From Rugamonas sp. A1-17 (GTDB lineage Bacteria > Pseudomonadota > Gammaproteobacteria > Burkholderiales > Burkholderiaceae_D): a DNA stretch of 64,000 bases. Below are positions 17,268 to 25,866 of the stretch, piece after piece; position 1 is the stretch's first letter; every line of letters begins with the position of its first letter. The notes under the pieces are model-generated. The model was not told the origin of the DNA and did no database searches. It saw only the letters and a list, made by a program, of their open reading frames with translations. The DNA lies in the NCBI GenBank assembly GCA_025548565.1, contig JAJLPB010000008.1, positions 62,001 through 126,000 on the forward strand, given 5' to 3'. The translations under genes and the position numbers were made by a program.

Positions 17268-18334
17268 ATAAGCTCGTTATCACCCTGGCGCTGAGCGGCG
17301 CCTTCGTCTCGTTCAACGCCCACGCATGGGGCAATGACGGCCACCGCGCCGTCGGCGCCATCGCCGATCAGCTGATCCAGGGCAGCAATGCCGAGCAGCG
17401 CGTGAAGGCCTTGCTGCTGCCGGGCGAGAGCCTGGAAAAAATCTCCACCTGGGCCGACTGCGTCAAGGGCACGTATTGCGGGCCGCTGAGCGAAGAGATG
17501 ACGGCCTACGTCGCCGCCAACCCGCAGCACAGCACCTACCACTACACCGACGTGCCGTTCCAGAACGCGCACTACCACGACCACGACGCCGGCACCGCCG
17601 ACGACGATATCGTGCAGACGCTCAAGCAGTGCATCGCCACCTTGCAGGGCAAGGGCGACAAGATCAGCAATCCGCACAACTTCACGCAGCGCCAGGCGCT
17701 GCTGATCCTCACCCATCTGGCGGGCGACGTGGTGCAGCCGCTGCACGTGGGCGCGGCTTATGTCGACAAGAGCGGCGCCTTCGTGGTGCCGCAGAAGCAG
17801 GCGCAGATCGACGCGGTCCACATGTACGACGCGCGCGGCGGCAACGACCTGCTGCTGGACGATGTCAAGTTAAGCGCCATCAGCGCGCAACTGATTCCGG
17901 CCGCGCCGGCGGAGGTCAAGCCGGCCGCCGCGCCAGGCACGCCGCCGCGCGCGCCGCAGACCACGCGTCCATTCCACTCGTACTGGGACACCACGGTGGT
18001 GAACTACGTCTTCCGCCGCGTGGGCGCTCGCTCGCCGCAGGAGTTTGCGCAACTGGTTATCGCGTCCAAGCCGACGGTGGAGGCCTATACCGGCGATCCA
18101 ATCAGCTGGCCGTACGCGTGGGCCGACCAGTCGCTGGCGGTTGCCAAGCTGGCGCATAGCGGCGTGACGGCCGGCGCCATCGGCCAGCAGACCAGCAAGT
18201 CCGGCGAAGTCTTTAATGTCTGGGCGCTGACGGTGCCGGACGATTATCCAGTCCCCAGTTCGGCCGCCGCCAGGACGCAGTTGATCCAGGGCGGCTACAA
18301 CCTGGCCGCCGTGCTCAAGGCGATCTGGCAGTAA
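17264..18334 (+). CDS. S1/P1-type nuclease, secreted
   Basis: Zinc-dependent single-strand nuclease/phosphatase family. The protein has 356 residues, and signal peptide cleavage after NAHA would leave Trp22 as the mature N-terminus, which in this family ligates zinc. Further family motifs are WGNDGHRAVG, WADC, YHYTDVPF, LTHLAGDVVQPLHVG and FHSYWDTTVV. An alanine/proline-rich insertion (about residues 208-236) separates parts of the core. The start codon overlaps the stop of the PLD-like gene (ATGA), so the two are translationally coupled. It would release 5'-nucleotides for the upstream nucleotidase. Confidence 0.93.
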   Translation: MNKLVITLALSGAFVSFNAHAWGNDGHRAVGAIADQLIQGSNAEQRVKALLLPGESLEKISTWADCVKGTYCGPLSEEMTAYVAANPQHSTYHYTDVPFQNAHYHDHDAGTADDDIVQTLKQCIATLQGKGDKISNPHNFTQRQALLILTHLAGDVVQPLHVGAAYVDKSGAFVVPQKQAQIDAVHMYDARGGNDLLLDDVKLSAISAQLIPAAPAEVKPAAAPGTPPRAPQTTRPFHSYWDTTVVNYVFRRVGARSPQEFAQLVIASKPTVEAYTGDPISWPYAWADQSLAVAKLAHSGVTAGAIGQQTSKSGEVFNVWALTVPDDYPVPSSAAARTQLIQGGYNLAAVLKAIWQ

Positions 18335-18340
18335 GGCGCT

Positions 18341-19243
18341 TTATTTACCGGTGAGGGGATTGAACCACAATTCGCCGCGTGCCAGCGGCGTCTGTGGTGT
18401 CAGCTTTGGATTGGCGAGTTGGATCACTCGGCGCTTTTGCATCGCGGTGTCCTTGATCAAATCGCCCTTGTAACGCTCGAACAGCGCGTTCAGCGTGCCG
18501 TCCTTGATCATCATTTCCATGCCGGTCTCGATGCGCTTGGCCAGCAGCTTGCCCTCGGCGTCGCGCCGCACGAAAAAGTAGCGCGGCAGCGGATAGTGCA
18601 GCAGCAGCGTTTGTTCCACCGCCATCTGTGGATGGGCGTCATGGCGTTCCTGGAACTCGCGCAGCGCCTCGTCGGCGGAGCGCGAATAGAAATCGAAGCG
18701 GTCCGCCTCCAGCATGGCGAACAGGCCGTCGTAGCTGCTGCCTTCCACCACCTTCACGCCGGCCTTTTCGAAGACGGGAATATCGGCCCAACCCTGGCCC
18801 AGGCCTGCGCGCAGGTGGCGCAAGTCGGCGATGGTCTTGACCCTGGAGAAGCGCTGCTGATCGGCCGCGCGTATCAGCAGCAGCCGGTATCCCAGCAGGC
18901 CGCGATCGACCGGCAGTCGCACCGGCAGGAACTGGCGCTCCAGTTCCGGCGAAGTGGCGCGCACGAAGATGTTGATGCGTCCCGACGGCGACGTCATCTC
19001 CTGCACCACGCGCGGCGGCGACATCGCCACGTCGGACTGATGCTGTTCAAAGACGCCGTAGCGTGGCGTGGTCTTTTCCAGCGCGGCGCGCAGCACCGCC
19101 CAATCGTAGTCGTAGCGGCTGTCGATGCCATCGCTGGTGAGCGGGTAGGTGAGATGGGTCGCCGCCAGGCACGGGGCCTCAATCATGCAGGACGCCAGCA
19201 GCAATACGCGCCAAATCCCCTGCAATTTATAGGCCATGTTCAT
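18341..19243 (-). CDS. Periplasmic solute-binding protein (family 3 type)
   Basis: The 300-residue protein has an N-terminal signal segment (residues about 1-27) and the overall character of bacterial extracellular solute-binding proteins family 3, including DLRHLRAGLGQGW and a PLPRYFFVRRD segment. No permease or ATPase adjoins it, so it may be an orphan binding protein or sensory input. It runs convergent with the S1 nuclease gene, stops 6 bp apart. The start at 19243 lacks a strong ribosome site; an ATG two codons later (19237) is equally possible. Ligand unknown. Confidence 0.7.
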   Translation of the reverse strand: MNMAYKLQGIWRVLLLASCMIEAPCLAATHLTYPLTSDGIDSRYDYDWAVLRAALEKTTPRYGVFEQHQSDVAMSPPRVVQEMTSPSGRINIFVRATSPELERQFLPVRLPVDRGLLGYRLLLIRAADQQRFSRVKTIADLRHLRAGLGQGWADIPVFEKAGVKVVEGSSYDGLFAMLEADRFDFYSRSADEALREFQERHDAHPQMAVEQTLLLHYPLPRYFFVRRDAEGKLLAKRIETGMEMMIKDGTLNALFERYKGDLIKDTAMQKRRVIQLANPKLTPQTPLARGELWFNPLTGK

Positions 19244-19324
19244 GCTGCTTGTGTTCTTTGAAAAGGCTAGTGTGCCACGCCCAGCGGCATGGCAGCAAAT
19301 TTTTCCGTACGCCGATCAAGGGCG

Positions 19325-20095
19325 TCAAGGCGCCAGCACGACCTCGATGCCCAGTTCGCGGTAGGGTGCCAGCAGCGCCGCGGACGCTCCGGTATTGACG
19401 ACGATCGCACCGATGCGCTCCAGCGGCGCGATCTGGAACGGCGAGGCGGTGTCGAGTTTTTCGGGGGAGGCCAGCACCACCGTTTTGACCGATGCCGCCG
19501 CGATGGCGCGCTTGATGCCCGCCTCGTCGTAGTCGCCGGTGCTAATGCCCTGCAGCGGATGCAGGCTGCACACGCCCATGAAGAAGATGTCGGCGCGGAT
19601 CTGTGCGATGGCTTCCAGCGCGGACGGTCCCATCGCCACGATGGAGTGCTTGAACAGGCGGCCGCCGATCAGGATTACTTCGATCAGCGGATGCCCCGCC
19701 AGCTCGACCGCGATGCTCGGGCTGTGCGTGACGACGGTGCAGCGCAGCGCCGGCGGCAGCGCGCGCGCCAGCTGGACGGCGGTGGTGCCGCCGTCGATGA
19801 ACACCACTTGTCCCGGCGCGATCATGGCCGCCGCGGCGCGCGCGATGGCGGACTTGGCGTCGCTGGAGAGCCGCTGGCGCTGGGTGAAATTGCCCATCGC
19901 CGGCGAGGCGGGCAGGTCGAGCGGCAGCGCGCCGCCGTGCACCCGCTGCAGCAGGCCTTCGGCCGCCAGCTCGCGCAGGTCGCGGCGGATGGTGTCCTCC
20001 GATAGTCCCAGCTCTTCGCTGAGGGATTTGGCGATGATCCGGCCATCCTGTTTCAGACGGGCGATCAGCAGTTCCTTGCGTTGACGTGTCAGCAT
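19325..20095 (-). CDS. DeoR-family transcriptional regulator
   Basis: A 256-residue regulator. The N-terminal helix-turn-helix is of DeoR type (RQRKELLIARLKQDGR, then LSEELGLSEDTIRRDL). It is followed by a sugar-phosphate-sensing domain with FIDGGTTAVQLA and VILIGGRLFKHS. The start at 20095 matches the usual DeoR N-terminus; the frame is open further upstream across the divergent promoter and was not used. It is divergent from the Nudix gene, with a 7-bp inverted repeat between. Such proteins usually respond to a phosphorylated sugar, so nucleoside-derived pentose phosphate is conceivable, but its targets are unknown. Confidence 0.92.
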   Translation of the reverse strand: MLTRQRKELLIARLKQDGRIIAKSLSEELGLSEDTIRRDLRELAAEGLLQRVHGGALPLDLPASPAMGNFTQRQRLSSDAKSAIARAAAAMIAPGQVVFIDGGTTAVQLARALPPALRCTVVTHSPSIAVELAGHPLIEVILIGGRLFKHSIVAMGPSALEAIAQIRADIFFMGVCSLHPLQGISTGDYDEAGIKRAIAAASVKTVVLASPEKLDTASPFQIAPLERIGAIVVNTGASAALLAPYRELGIEVVLAP

Positions 20096-20119
20096 TTGCG
20101 TGAATTTTCTTGATGTTGC

Positions 20120-20139
20120 ACGATATTGCATGATATCGT
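20120..20139. promoter_or_regulatory. Palindromic operator candidate in the deoR/nudix gap
   Basis: ACGATAT (20120-20126) and ATATCGT (20133-20139) are perfect inverted arms separated by 6 bp. They lie 24 bp from the DeoR start and 32 bp from the Nudix start. The position suits autoregulation by the adjoining DeoR-family protein and control of the divergent Nudix gene. Confidence 0.55.
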
Positions 20140-20171
20140 AAAAAAACGCAACCTTGATCAAGGAGATCGAC

Positions 20172-20747
20172 ATGCCCGAAGACCGCATCCGCATCCACAA
20201 AGTGGAGACCCTGTCCGACGACTGGTTCCTGCTGCAGAAGACCACCTTCGACTACCGCCGCAACGACGGCAGCTGGCAGCGCCAGACGCGCGAGACTTAT
20301 GACCGTGGACATGGCGCCACCATCCTGCTGTACAACCGCGAGCGGCGCACGGTGGTGCTGGTGCGGCAGTTCCGATTTCCGACTTACGGCAACGGCCATG
20401 ACGGCTTCCTGATCGAAGCCGCCGCCGGACTGCTGGACCGCGCCAGTCCGGAGGAGCGCATCAAGGCCGAGGTGGAGGAGGAAACCGGCTACCGCGTGGG
20501 CGAGGTGCGCAAGGTGTTCGAAGCCTTCATGAGTCCCGGCTCGGTGACGGAGCGGCTGTACTTCTTCGTGGCCGAATACGAGCCGGCGTCGCGCATCGGC
20601 AGCGGCGGCGGCATCGAGGAGGAGGGCGAGGACATCGAAGTGCTGGAGCTGACGATGGAACAGGCGATGCAGATGATGGCCGACGGCCGCATCGCCGACG
20701 GCAAGACCATCATGCTGCTGCAATACGCCGCGCTGCACCTGCTGTAA
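20172..20747 (+). CDS. Nudix hydrolase, NudK-like (GDP-mannose pyrophosphatase family)
   Basis: Hydrolyses a nucleoside diphosphate linked to another moiety. The start at 20172 is chosen because AAGGAG precedes it; an in-frame ATG at 20154 lacks one. The 191-residue protein has LVRQFRFPTY and a Nudix box from GLLDRASPEE to VEEETGY with the conserved glutamates. The spacing between the first Gly and the next Glu matches NudK better than the textbook Nudix pattern. It is divergent from the DeoR regulator. GDP-mannose, ADP-ribose or another nucleotide sugar could be the substrate. Confidence 0.88.
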   Translation: MPEDRIRIHKVETLSDDWFLLQKTTFDYRRNDGSWQRQTRETYDRGHGATILLYNRERRTVVLVRQFRFPTYGNGHDGFLIEAAAGLLDRASPEERIKAEVEEETGYRVGEVRKVFEAFMSPGSVTERLYFFVAEYEPASRIGSGGGIEEEGEDIEVLELTMEQAMQMMADGRIADGKTIMLLQYAALHLL

Positions 20748-20757
20748 AGTGGCGGGT

Positions 20758-21117
20758 ATGAAGACATACTTTTTACTTGTGCTGCTGGCCGCCGGCCAGG
20801 CTGCGGCGTCGGGTGATGCCAGGGTGGGCGAGGCGCTGTTCAAGCGCTGCGCGTCCTGCCATCAGGTCGGGACCTACGCACAGGGCGGCTTCGGGCCGCA
20901 GTTGAACGCCATCGTCGGCCGCCGCGCCGCGTCCACCAAGGACTACAAGTATTCGGACGCGATGAAGAAATCGGGACTGGTGTGGGACGAGAAAACGCTG
21001 GGCGCATTCCTGCGCGCTCCGCACGACGTGGTGCCGGGGACCAGCATGCGTTTTTGGGGAATCAAGGATGAACAGCAGGTCGCCGACCTGCTGTCCTATT
21101 TGCGTTCACTGCATTAG
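20758..21117 (+). CDS. Small class I cytochrome c, periplasmic
   Basis: A 119-residue electron carrier with a signal peptide (MKTYFLLVLLAAGQAAA). One haem site, CASCH, lies near the mature N-terminus, and a likely axial Met sits in GTSMRFWG near the C-terminus. Sequence features such as GPQLNAIVGR and YSDAMKKSGLVWDE are typical of c2/c-class I cytochromes. The start is the ATG at 20758; a GTG three codons earlier is possible. It begins 11 bp after the Nudix gene and its stop overlaps that of the convergent ABC permease. The redox partner is unknown. Confidence 0.9.
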   Translation: MKTYFLLVLLAAGQAAASGDARVGEALFKRCASCHQVGTYAQGGFGPQLNAIVGRRAASTKDYKYSDAMKKSGLVWDEKTLGAFLRAPHDVVPGTSMRFWGIKDEQQVADLLSYLRSLH

Positions 21118-22085
21118 CGCGATTTGACGAACGGCGTACCCAGCGCCTTCGGCGCCACCGACTTGGCCATCAGGCCGGCCAGCACGATCACGGTGACGAC
21201 GTACGGCACCATCTGGATCAGCGAACCTGGCAGGCGGCCGACCACCGGCAAGTCCACGCCTTCGATCTGGATTTGCACCGCGCCGAAGAAGCCGAACATC
21301 AGGCAGCCGAGGAAGGTGTACACCGGACGCCAGTTACCGAACACCATCGCGGTCAGCGCCAGGTAACCAGCGCCGGCCGACATATCGCGCAGGAAGAAGC
21401 CGCTCTGCACGATCGCCAGATACGCGCCCGAGAACGAGCACAGTACACCGGCGATCAGCATGGCCACATAGCGCTGGCGCTCGACGCTGACGCCGGCCGC
21501 ATCGGCCGCGTGCGGGTTCTCGCCGCAGGCGCGCAGGCGCAGGCCGAAGCGCGTGTGGTACAGCACCCAGTGCACCAGCGGCACCAGCCCGAACGCCAGG
21601 TACACCAGCACCGAATGGCCGCCGATCAGGTGCGCGTACAGCCAGCCGATGAACGGTATGCCTTCCACCGCCGCGCTGCCGGGCAGCACCACGTCGAACA
21701 ACCGCGCCTGGCCCAGGTCCGGCGTGCGTCCGCCCTGCTGGAAAAAGAACTGCGCGACCACGAAGGTCAGGCCGCTCATGGCGATATTGATCGCGATGCC
21801 GGCCACCAGCTGGTTGCCCATTTGCGTGATGGCGACATAGGCCTGCAGCGTCGCCAGCAACACCGACACCAGCATGCCGGCGGCCACGCCGTACCAGGGA
21901 TTCTGCGTGGCGAAGGCCACGGCCGCCGAGACGAAGGCCGACGCCAGGATCTTGCCTTCGAGGCCGATGTCGATCACGCCCGAACGTTCGGCGAACAGGC
22001 CGGCCATGCCGGCGAAAATCAGCACCGGCGCGTTGCGCACGGTCGATACCAGGATGCTGCCGATTTGGAGGTCTTCAAAAGTCAT
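21114..22085 (-). CDS. ABC transporter permease (BMP-type nucleoside uptake system)
   Basis: Inner-membrane permease of 323 residues with multiple hydrophobic segments and the family motif FAGMAGLFAERSGVIDIGLEG near the N-terminus (residues 24-44). It is last of a four-gene unit in the order binding protein, ATPase, permease, permease. It starts 7 bp after the preceding permease. This gene order and these families are typical of YufNOPQ/NupNOPQ-like systems that import nucleosides. Substrate inference rests on family and on the nucleoside context of the window. Confidence 0.9.
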   Translation of the reverse strand: MTFEDLQIGSILVSTVRNAPVLIFAGMAGLFAERSGVIDIGLEGKILASAFVSAAVAFATQNPWYGVAAGMLVSVLLATLQAYVAITQMGNQLVAGIAINIAMSGLTFVVAQFFFQQGGRTPDLGQARLFDVVLPGSAAVEGIPFIGWLYAHLIGGHSVLVYLAFGLVPLVHWVLYHTRFGLRLRACGENPHAADAAGVSVERQRYVAMLIAGVLCSFSGAYLAIVQSGFFLRDMSAGAGYLALTAMVFGNWRPVYTFLGCLMFGFFGAVQIQIEGVDLPVVGRLPGSLIQMVPYVVTVIVLAGLMAKSVAPKALGTPFVKSR

Positions 22086-22092
22086 GTCGGTC

Positions 22093-23172
22093 TCACTTCT
22101 TCCGTTTGATCAGGGCGGCGATGGCGGGTGCGTAGAAGTTCTCCATCGCGCCGCAGAACAGGATGATCAGGCCCTGGATGAAGATGAAGGTCTCGGGCGG
22201 GATGTTCTGCTTTTCCAGCGACAGGTCGAAGCCGCCCTGGATCAGCGCGCCGAACAGCACGGCCGACAGGAAAATCCCCACCGGATGCTGGCGCCCCATC
22301 AGCGCGATCGCGATGCCGACGAAGCCCGCGCCGCCGACGAAGTTCAGCGACAGGTAGTGGGTCGAACCCATGATGGAGTTGACCGAACCCAGGCCGGCCA
22401 GCGCGCCGGAGATCAGCATGACGGTGATGATCATCTTGCTGATGCGGACGCCCGCGTAGTGCGCGGCGTGCTTGTTCAGGCCGGTAGCGCGCAGCTTGAA
22501 GCCCCACGAGGAACGCGACACCATCACGCCGTAGATCACCAGCGCGATGATCGCCAGGAAGAAGCTGATGTTGAGCGGCGTCTCGCCCAGCACCGGGAAC
22601 CACTGGTTCAGGCGCGGCATTTCGGCGGCGGCGCTGAAGGCGCGGCTGGCCGGATTCTGCTCGCCCGCCGGCACCAGGTATTTGACGATCACGGTGTTCA
22701 TCAACGCGCCGGCGATGTAGTTGAACATGATGGTGGTGACCACCACATGGCTACCGCGTTTCGCTTGCAGGTAGCCGGGCAGGAAGGCCCACAGCGCCCC
22801 GAACAACGCCGCGCCGATCATGCCGACCGGGATCAGTATCCATATCGGCAGCGTGCTGTCGAAGGCCAGCATGGCCAGCGTCAGGCCCAGGCCCGCGAAG
22901 TACATCTGGCCTTCGGCGCCGATGTTGAACAAGCCGGCCTGCATGGCGATCGAAACCGCCAGGCCGGTGAAGATGAAGGTGGAGGCGTAGAACAGCGTGT
23001 AGCTCAAGCCCTCGGGATTGACGACGGCGCTGTTGATCAGGATGCCCATCGATTCGATCGGGCTTTCGCCCAGCAGGTAGATCACCAGCGCGGCCACCAA
23101 CAGGGCCGACAGCAGGTTCAGGATGGGCATTACAAACGCGGTTGCCCAGCGTGGCAGGTCGTGGTTATTCAT
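22093..23172 (-). CDS. ABC transporter permease (first of pair)
   Basis: A 359-residue polytopic inner-membrane protein of the branched-chain/BMP permease superfamily, with a FNIGAEGQMYFAGLG motif (residues 83-97) typical of the YufP/NupP subunit. Its start overlaps the stop of the ATPase gene by 4 bases (ATGA), indicating coupled translation. With the second permease it would form the heterodimeric channel of the importer. Confidence 0.9.
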   Translation of the reverse strand: MNNHDLPRWATAFVMPILNLLSALLVAALVIYLLGESPIESMGILINSAVVNPEGLSYTLFYASTFIFTGLAVSIAMQAGLFNIGAEGQMYFAGLGLTLAMLAFDSTLPIWILIPVGMIGAALFGALWAFLPGYLQAKRGSHVVVTTIMFNYIAGALMNTVIVKYLVPAGEQNPASRAFSAAAEMPRLNQWFPVLGETPLNISFFLAIIALVIYGVMVSRSSWGFKLRATGLNKHAAHYAGVRISKMIITVMLISGALAGLGSVNSIMGSTHYLSLNFVGGAGFVGIAIALMGRQHPVGIFLSAVLFGALIQGGFDLSLEKQNIPPETFIFIQGLIILFCGAMENFYAPAIAALIKRKK

Positions 23173-24698
23173 GATTTGTGCATCCCGCCCATCAGCAAGC
23201 CGATACGGGTCGTGTCGAATTCTTCAATTTTCAGTTCGCCGGTGATGCGGCCGCCGCACATGACCAGGATACGGTCCGCCAGCGCGCGCACTTCCTCCAG
23301 CTCCACGGACACCAGCAAGATCGCCACGCCGGAATCGCGCAGGGCGAGCAGCTGCTTGTGGATGCTTTCGATGGTGCCGATGTCGACGCCGCGCGTCGGC
23401 TGGCCGACCAGCATCAGCTTGGGCTGCGCCAGCACCTCGCGGGCGATCACCACCTTTTGCTGGTTGCCGCCGGAGAGCAGGCCGATACGCAGGTCATGGT
23501 TGTTGGGGCGGACGTCGAAGTTCTTCATCAGCTCCGCGCAGCGCGCGGCGATGGCCTTGAAGTCGAACAGGCCCCAGCGGTTTTTCAGCTTGTCCTGATA
23601 ACCGAGGATGGTGTTGTGCATGACCGAGAAGGCCTTCACCACGCCGTCGCGCAGGCGGTCTTCCGGAATGTGGGCGATGCCCAGGTCGCGGAAGGTGCGC
23701 GGCAAGCCGTCGGCGTCGGTGCGGCCGGCGAAGGGCAGCGCCTTGCCGAGGAATTCCAGCTTGCCGGAGGTCGGCAGGCGCATGCCCGACAGGATCTCCA
23801 TCAACTCGCTCTGGCCGTTGCCGGACACGCCGGCGATGGCGACAATCTCGCCGGCGCGCAGCGTGAAGCCGATATCGGCCAGCAGCTTGACCTGCTGTTC
23901 GTCCTGCAGCTGCAGGCTTTCCACCTGCAGCACCGGCGCGCCCGGATTGTAGGGCGCGCGCGGCAGGTTGTTTTCAATCGGACGGCCGACCATCATGTTG
24001 GCCAGGTCTTCCTTGGTGGTGCCGGCGGTCGGCACGGCGCCGATCACGCGGCCGCCGCGCATCACGGTGACGGTGTCGGTGATGTCGAGGATCTCCTGCA
24101 GCTTGTGCGTGATCAGGATGATGGTCTTGCCCTGTTCCTTGAACAGGCGCAGGATCTCGAACAGCGACTCGGTCTCCTGCGCGGTCAGCACGGCGGTCGG
24201 CTCGTCGAGGATCAGGATGTTGGCGCTGCGGTAGATCTGCTTGAGGATCTCCACGCGCTGCTGCGCGCCCACCGACAGGTCATGGATGGTGGCCAGCGGA
24301 TCGACGTCCAGGCGGTAGCGGGTGCAGATCTCACGCAGCTGCGCTTCGACGGCGGCGCGCTTGGCCTTGAGCTTGAAACCGCCCTCGCTGCCCAGCATCA
24401 CGTTATCGAGCACGGTCATGTTCTCGACCAGCATGAAGTGCTGGTGCACCATGCCGATGCCCAGCTCAATCGCTTCCTGGCTGTTGTGGATGCGGCGCGC
24501 CTGGCCATCGAGCAGGATCTCCCCGCCGTCGGCGCGGTAGTATCCGTACAGGATGCTCATCAGGGTCGATTTGCCGGCGCCGTTCTCGCCCACCAGGCCG
24601 TGGATGGAACCCTTGGCGATGGTGAAGCTGACGTCCGTGTTCGCTTTGACGGCTCCGAAATGCTTGGAGATGCCGCGAAATTCTACTGCTGGCTGCAT
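23169..24698 (-). CDS. ABC transporter ATPase, two nucleotide-binding domains
   Basis: A 509-residue tandem ATPase of the sugar/nucleoside importer class (MglA/NupO-like). Domain 1 has Walker A GENGAGKST, signature LSVGAQQRVEI and Walker B ILILDEPTAVLT. In domain 2 the Walker A region reads GVSGNGQSE, lacking the canonical GKS, while the signature LLSGGNQQKVVIA is intact. This asymmetry is usual for this class. It lies between the binding protein gene (95-bp gap) and two permeases, coupled to the first permease. Confidence 0.94.
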   Translation of the reverse strand: MQPAVEFRGISKHFGAVKANTDVSFTIAKGSIHGLVGENGAGKSTLMSILYGYYRADGGEILLDGQARRIHNSQEAIELGIGMVHQHFMLVENMTVLDNVMLGSEGGFKLKAKRAAVEAQLREICTRYRLDVDPLATIHDLSVGAQQRVEILKQIYRSANILILDEPTAVLTAQETESLFEILRLFKEQGKTIILITHKLQEILDITDTVTVMRGGRVIGAVPTAGTTKEDLANMMVGRPIENNLPRAPYNPGAPVLQVESLQLQDEQQVKLLADIGFTLRAGEIVAIAGVSGNGQSELMEILSGMRLPTSGKLEFLGKALPFAGRTDADGLPRTFRDLGIAHIPEDRLRDGVVKAFSVMHNTILGYQDKLKNRWGLFDFKAIAARCAELMKNFDVRPNNHDLRIGLLSGGNQQKVVIAREVLAQPKLMLVGQPTRGVDIGTIESIHKQLLALRDSGVAILLVSVELEEVRALADRILVMCGGRITGELKIEEFDTTRIGLLMGGMHKS

Positions 24699-24793
24699 AG
24701 GATCGTTTTCGTTGCGGGGTTAAAAATACGCAAAATGTTAAACGCGCCGCACGGGGAGTGTCCCCGGCGGCGCGCTCAATGTTCAAACATGGG

Positions 24794-25789
24794 TCAGGCC
24801 GGGCAGGCTGCGCCCGAACGGATGTCGATGACTTTGACCTTGCCGTCGATGATGTCCTTGCGGGCGCCCATGACGCGCTTCTCGATCTCCGGCGTGATCA
24901 GCTTGCGGTTGTTCTCGTCCAGCGCCCAATCGACGCCGCCTTCCTTCAGGCCCTTGGCGGTGACGCCGGCCTTCCAGGTACCGTTCTTCATCTGCATGAA
25001 GGCGTCGTACACGGCCACGTCGACGTGCTTGACCATCGAGGTCAGGATGGTGCCGGGATAGAGGCCGTTCTGGTTCGAGTCGACGCCGATCGCCAGCTTG
25101 CCTTTTTCCTTCGCGGTCTGCAGCGTGCCCAGGCCCGAACCGCCGGCCACGGCGAACACCACGTCGACGCCACGGTCGAACTGCGAACGTGCCAGCTCAC
25201 CGCCCTTGGCGGGGTTGTTCCACGAATCGGAGGAGGTGCCGACCATGTTGGAGTTTACTTCGATTTTCGGGTTGACCGCTTTGGCGCCCTGGGCGTAGCC
25301 GCAGGCGAAGGTGCGGATCAGCGGGATGTCGACGCCGCCGATGAAGCCCAGCTTTTTCGATTTCGAGGCCATGGCCGCGGCCACGCCGGCCAGGTACGAG
25401 CCTTCTTCTTCCTTGAAGGTGATCGAGTTGATATTGGCGCCTTGCGCCACGCCGTCGATCAGCACGAAGCGCACTTTAGGGAATTCCTTGGCGACCTTCT
25501 GGACGGCGGCCTGCTGGGCGAAGCCGATCGAGGCGATCATGTCCAGGTTCTTGCGGGCCAGGCCGCGCAGCACCTGCTCCGCCTGGGTGTCGCTGGAGGC
25601 TTGCACCTCGATGAAATTGATGTTGGTTTCCTTCTTGAAGCGCGAGGCGCCTTCAAACGCGGACTGGTTGAACGACTTGTCGAACTTGCCGCCTGCGTCA
25701 TACACGATGCCCAGCTTTGGGTCAGCCGCGGACGCGCTGGCAGCGATGAACAGTGCTGCAACCGTCAAACTAAGTTGTGAAAGTTTCAT
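24794..25789 (-). CDS. BMP-family substrate-binding protein
   Basis: Periplasmic binding protein of the basic membrane protein family, members of which bind nucleosides. It has 331 residues, with a signal peptide MKLSQLSLTVAALFIAASASA. The family opening LGIVYDAGGKFDKSFNQSAFEG follows the cleavage site. There is no lipobox Cys, so it is likely soluble in the periplasm. It is first gene of the importer unit and divergent in space from the REP-like doublet. A purine nucleoside ligand would fit the rest of the window. Confidence 0.92.
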   Translation of the reverse strand: MKLSQLSLTVAALFIAASASAADPKLGIVYDAGGKFDKSFNQSAFEGASRFKKETNINFIEVQASSDTQAEQVLRGLARKNLDMIASIGFAQQAAVQKVAKEFPKVRFVLIDGVAQGANINSITFKEEEGSYLAGVAAAMASKSKKLGFIGGVDIPLIRTFACGYAQGAKAVNPKIEVNSNMVGTSSDSWNNPAKGGELARSQFDRGVDVVFAVAGGSGLGTLQTAKEKGKLAIGVDSNQNGLYPGTILTSMVKHVDVAVYDAFMQMKNGTWKAGVTAKGLKEGGVDWALDENNRKLITPEIEKRVMGARKDIIDGKVKVIDIRSGAACPA

Positions 25790-25866
25790 GAATAGGCTCC
25801 TGGAAGATCGATATTGTATATTTTTATTGGACGAAACATGTAATTTGGCGCCGGTTTATCGCACTT

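Noticed and set aside
20758..21117. Detached cytochrome domain of a PuuD-type urate hydroxylase
   Set aside because: It has its own signal peptide and the make-up of an ordinary soluble class I cytochrome c; no membrane urate hydroxylase gene adjoins it.
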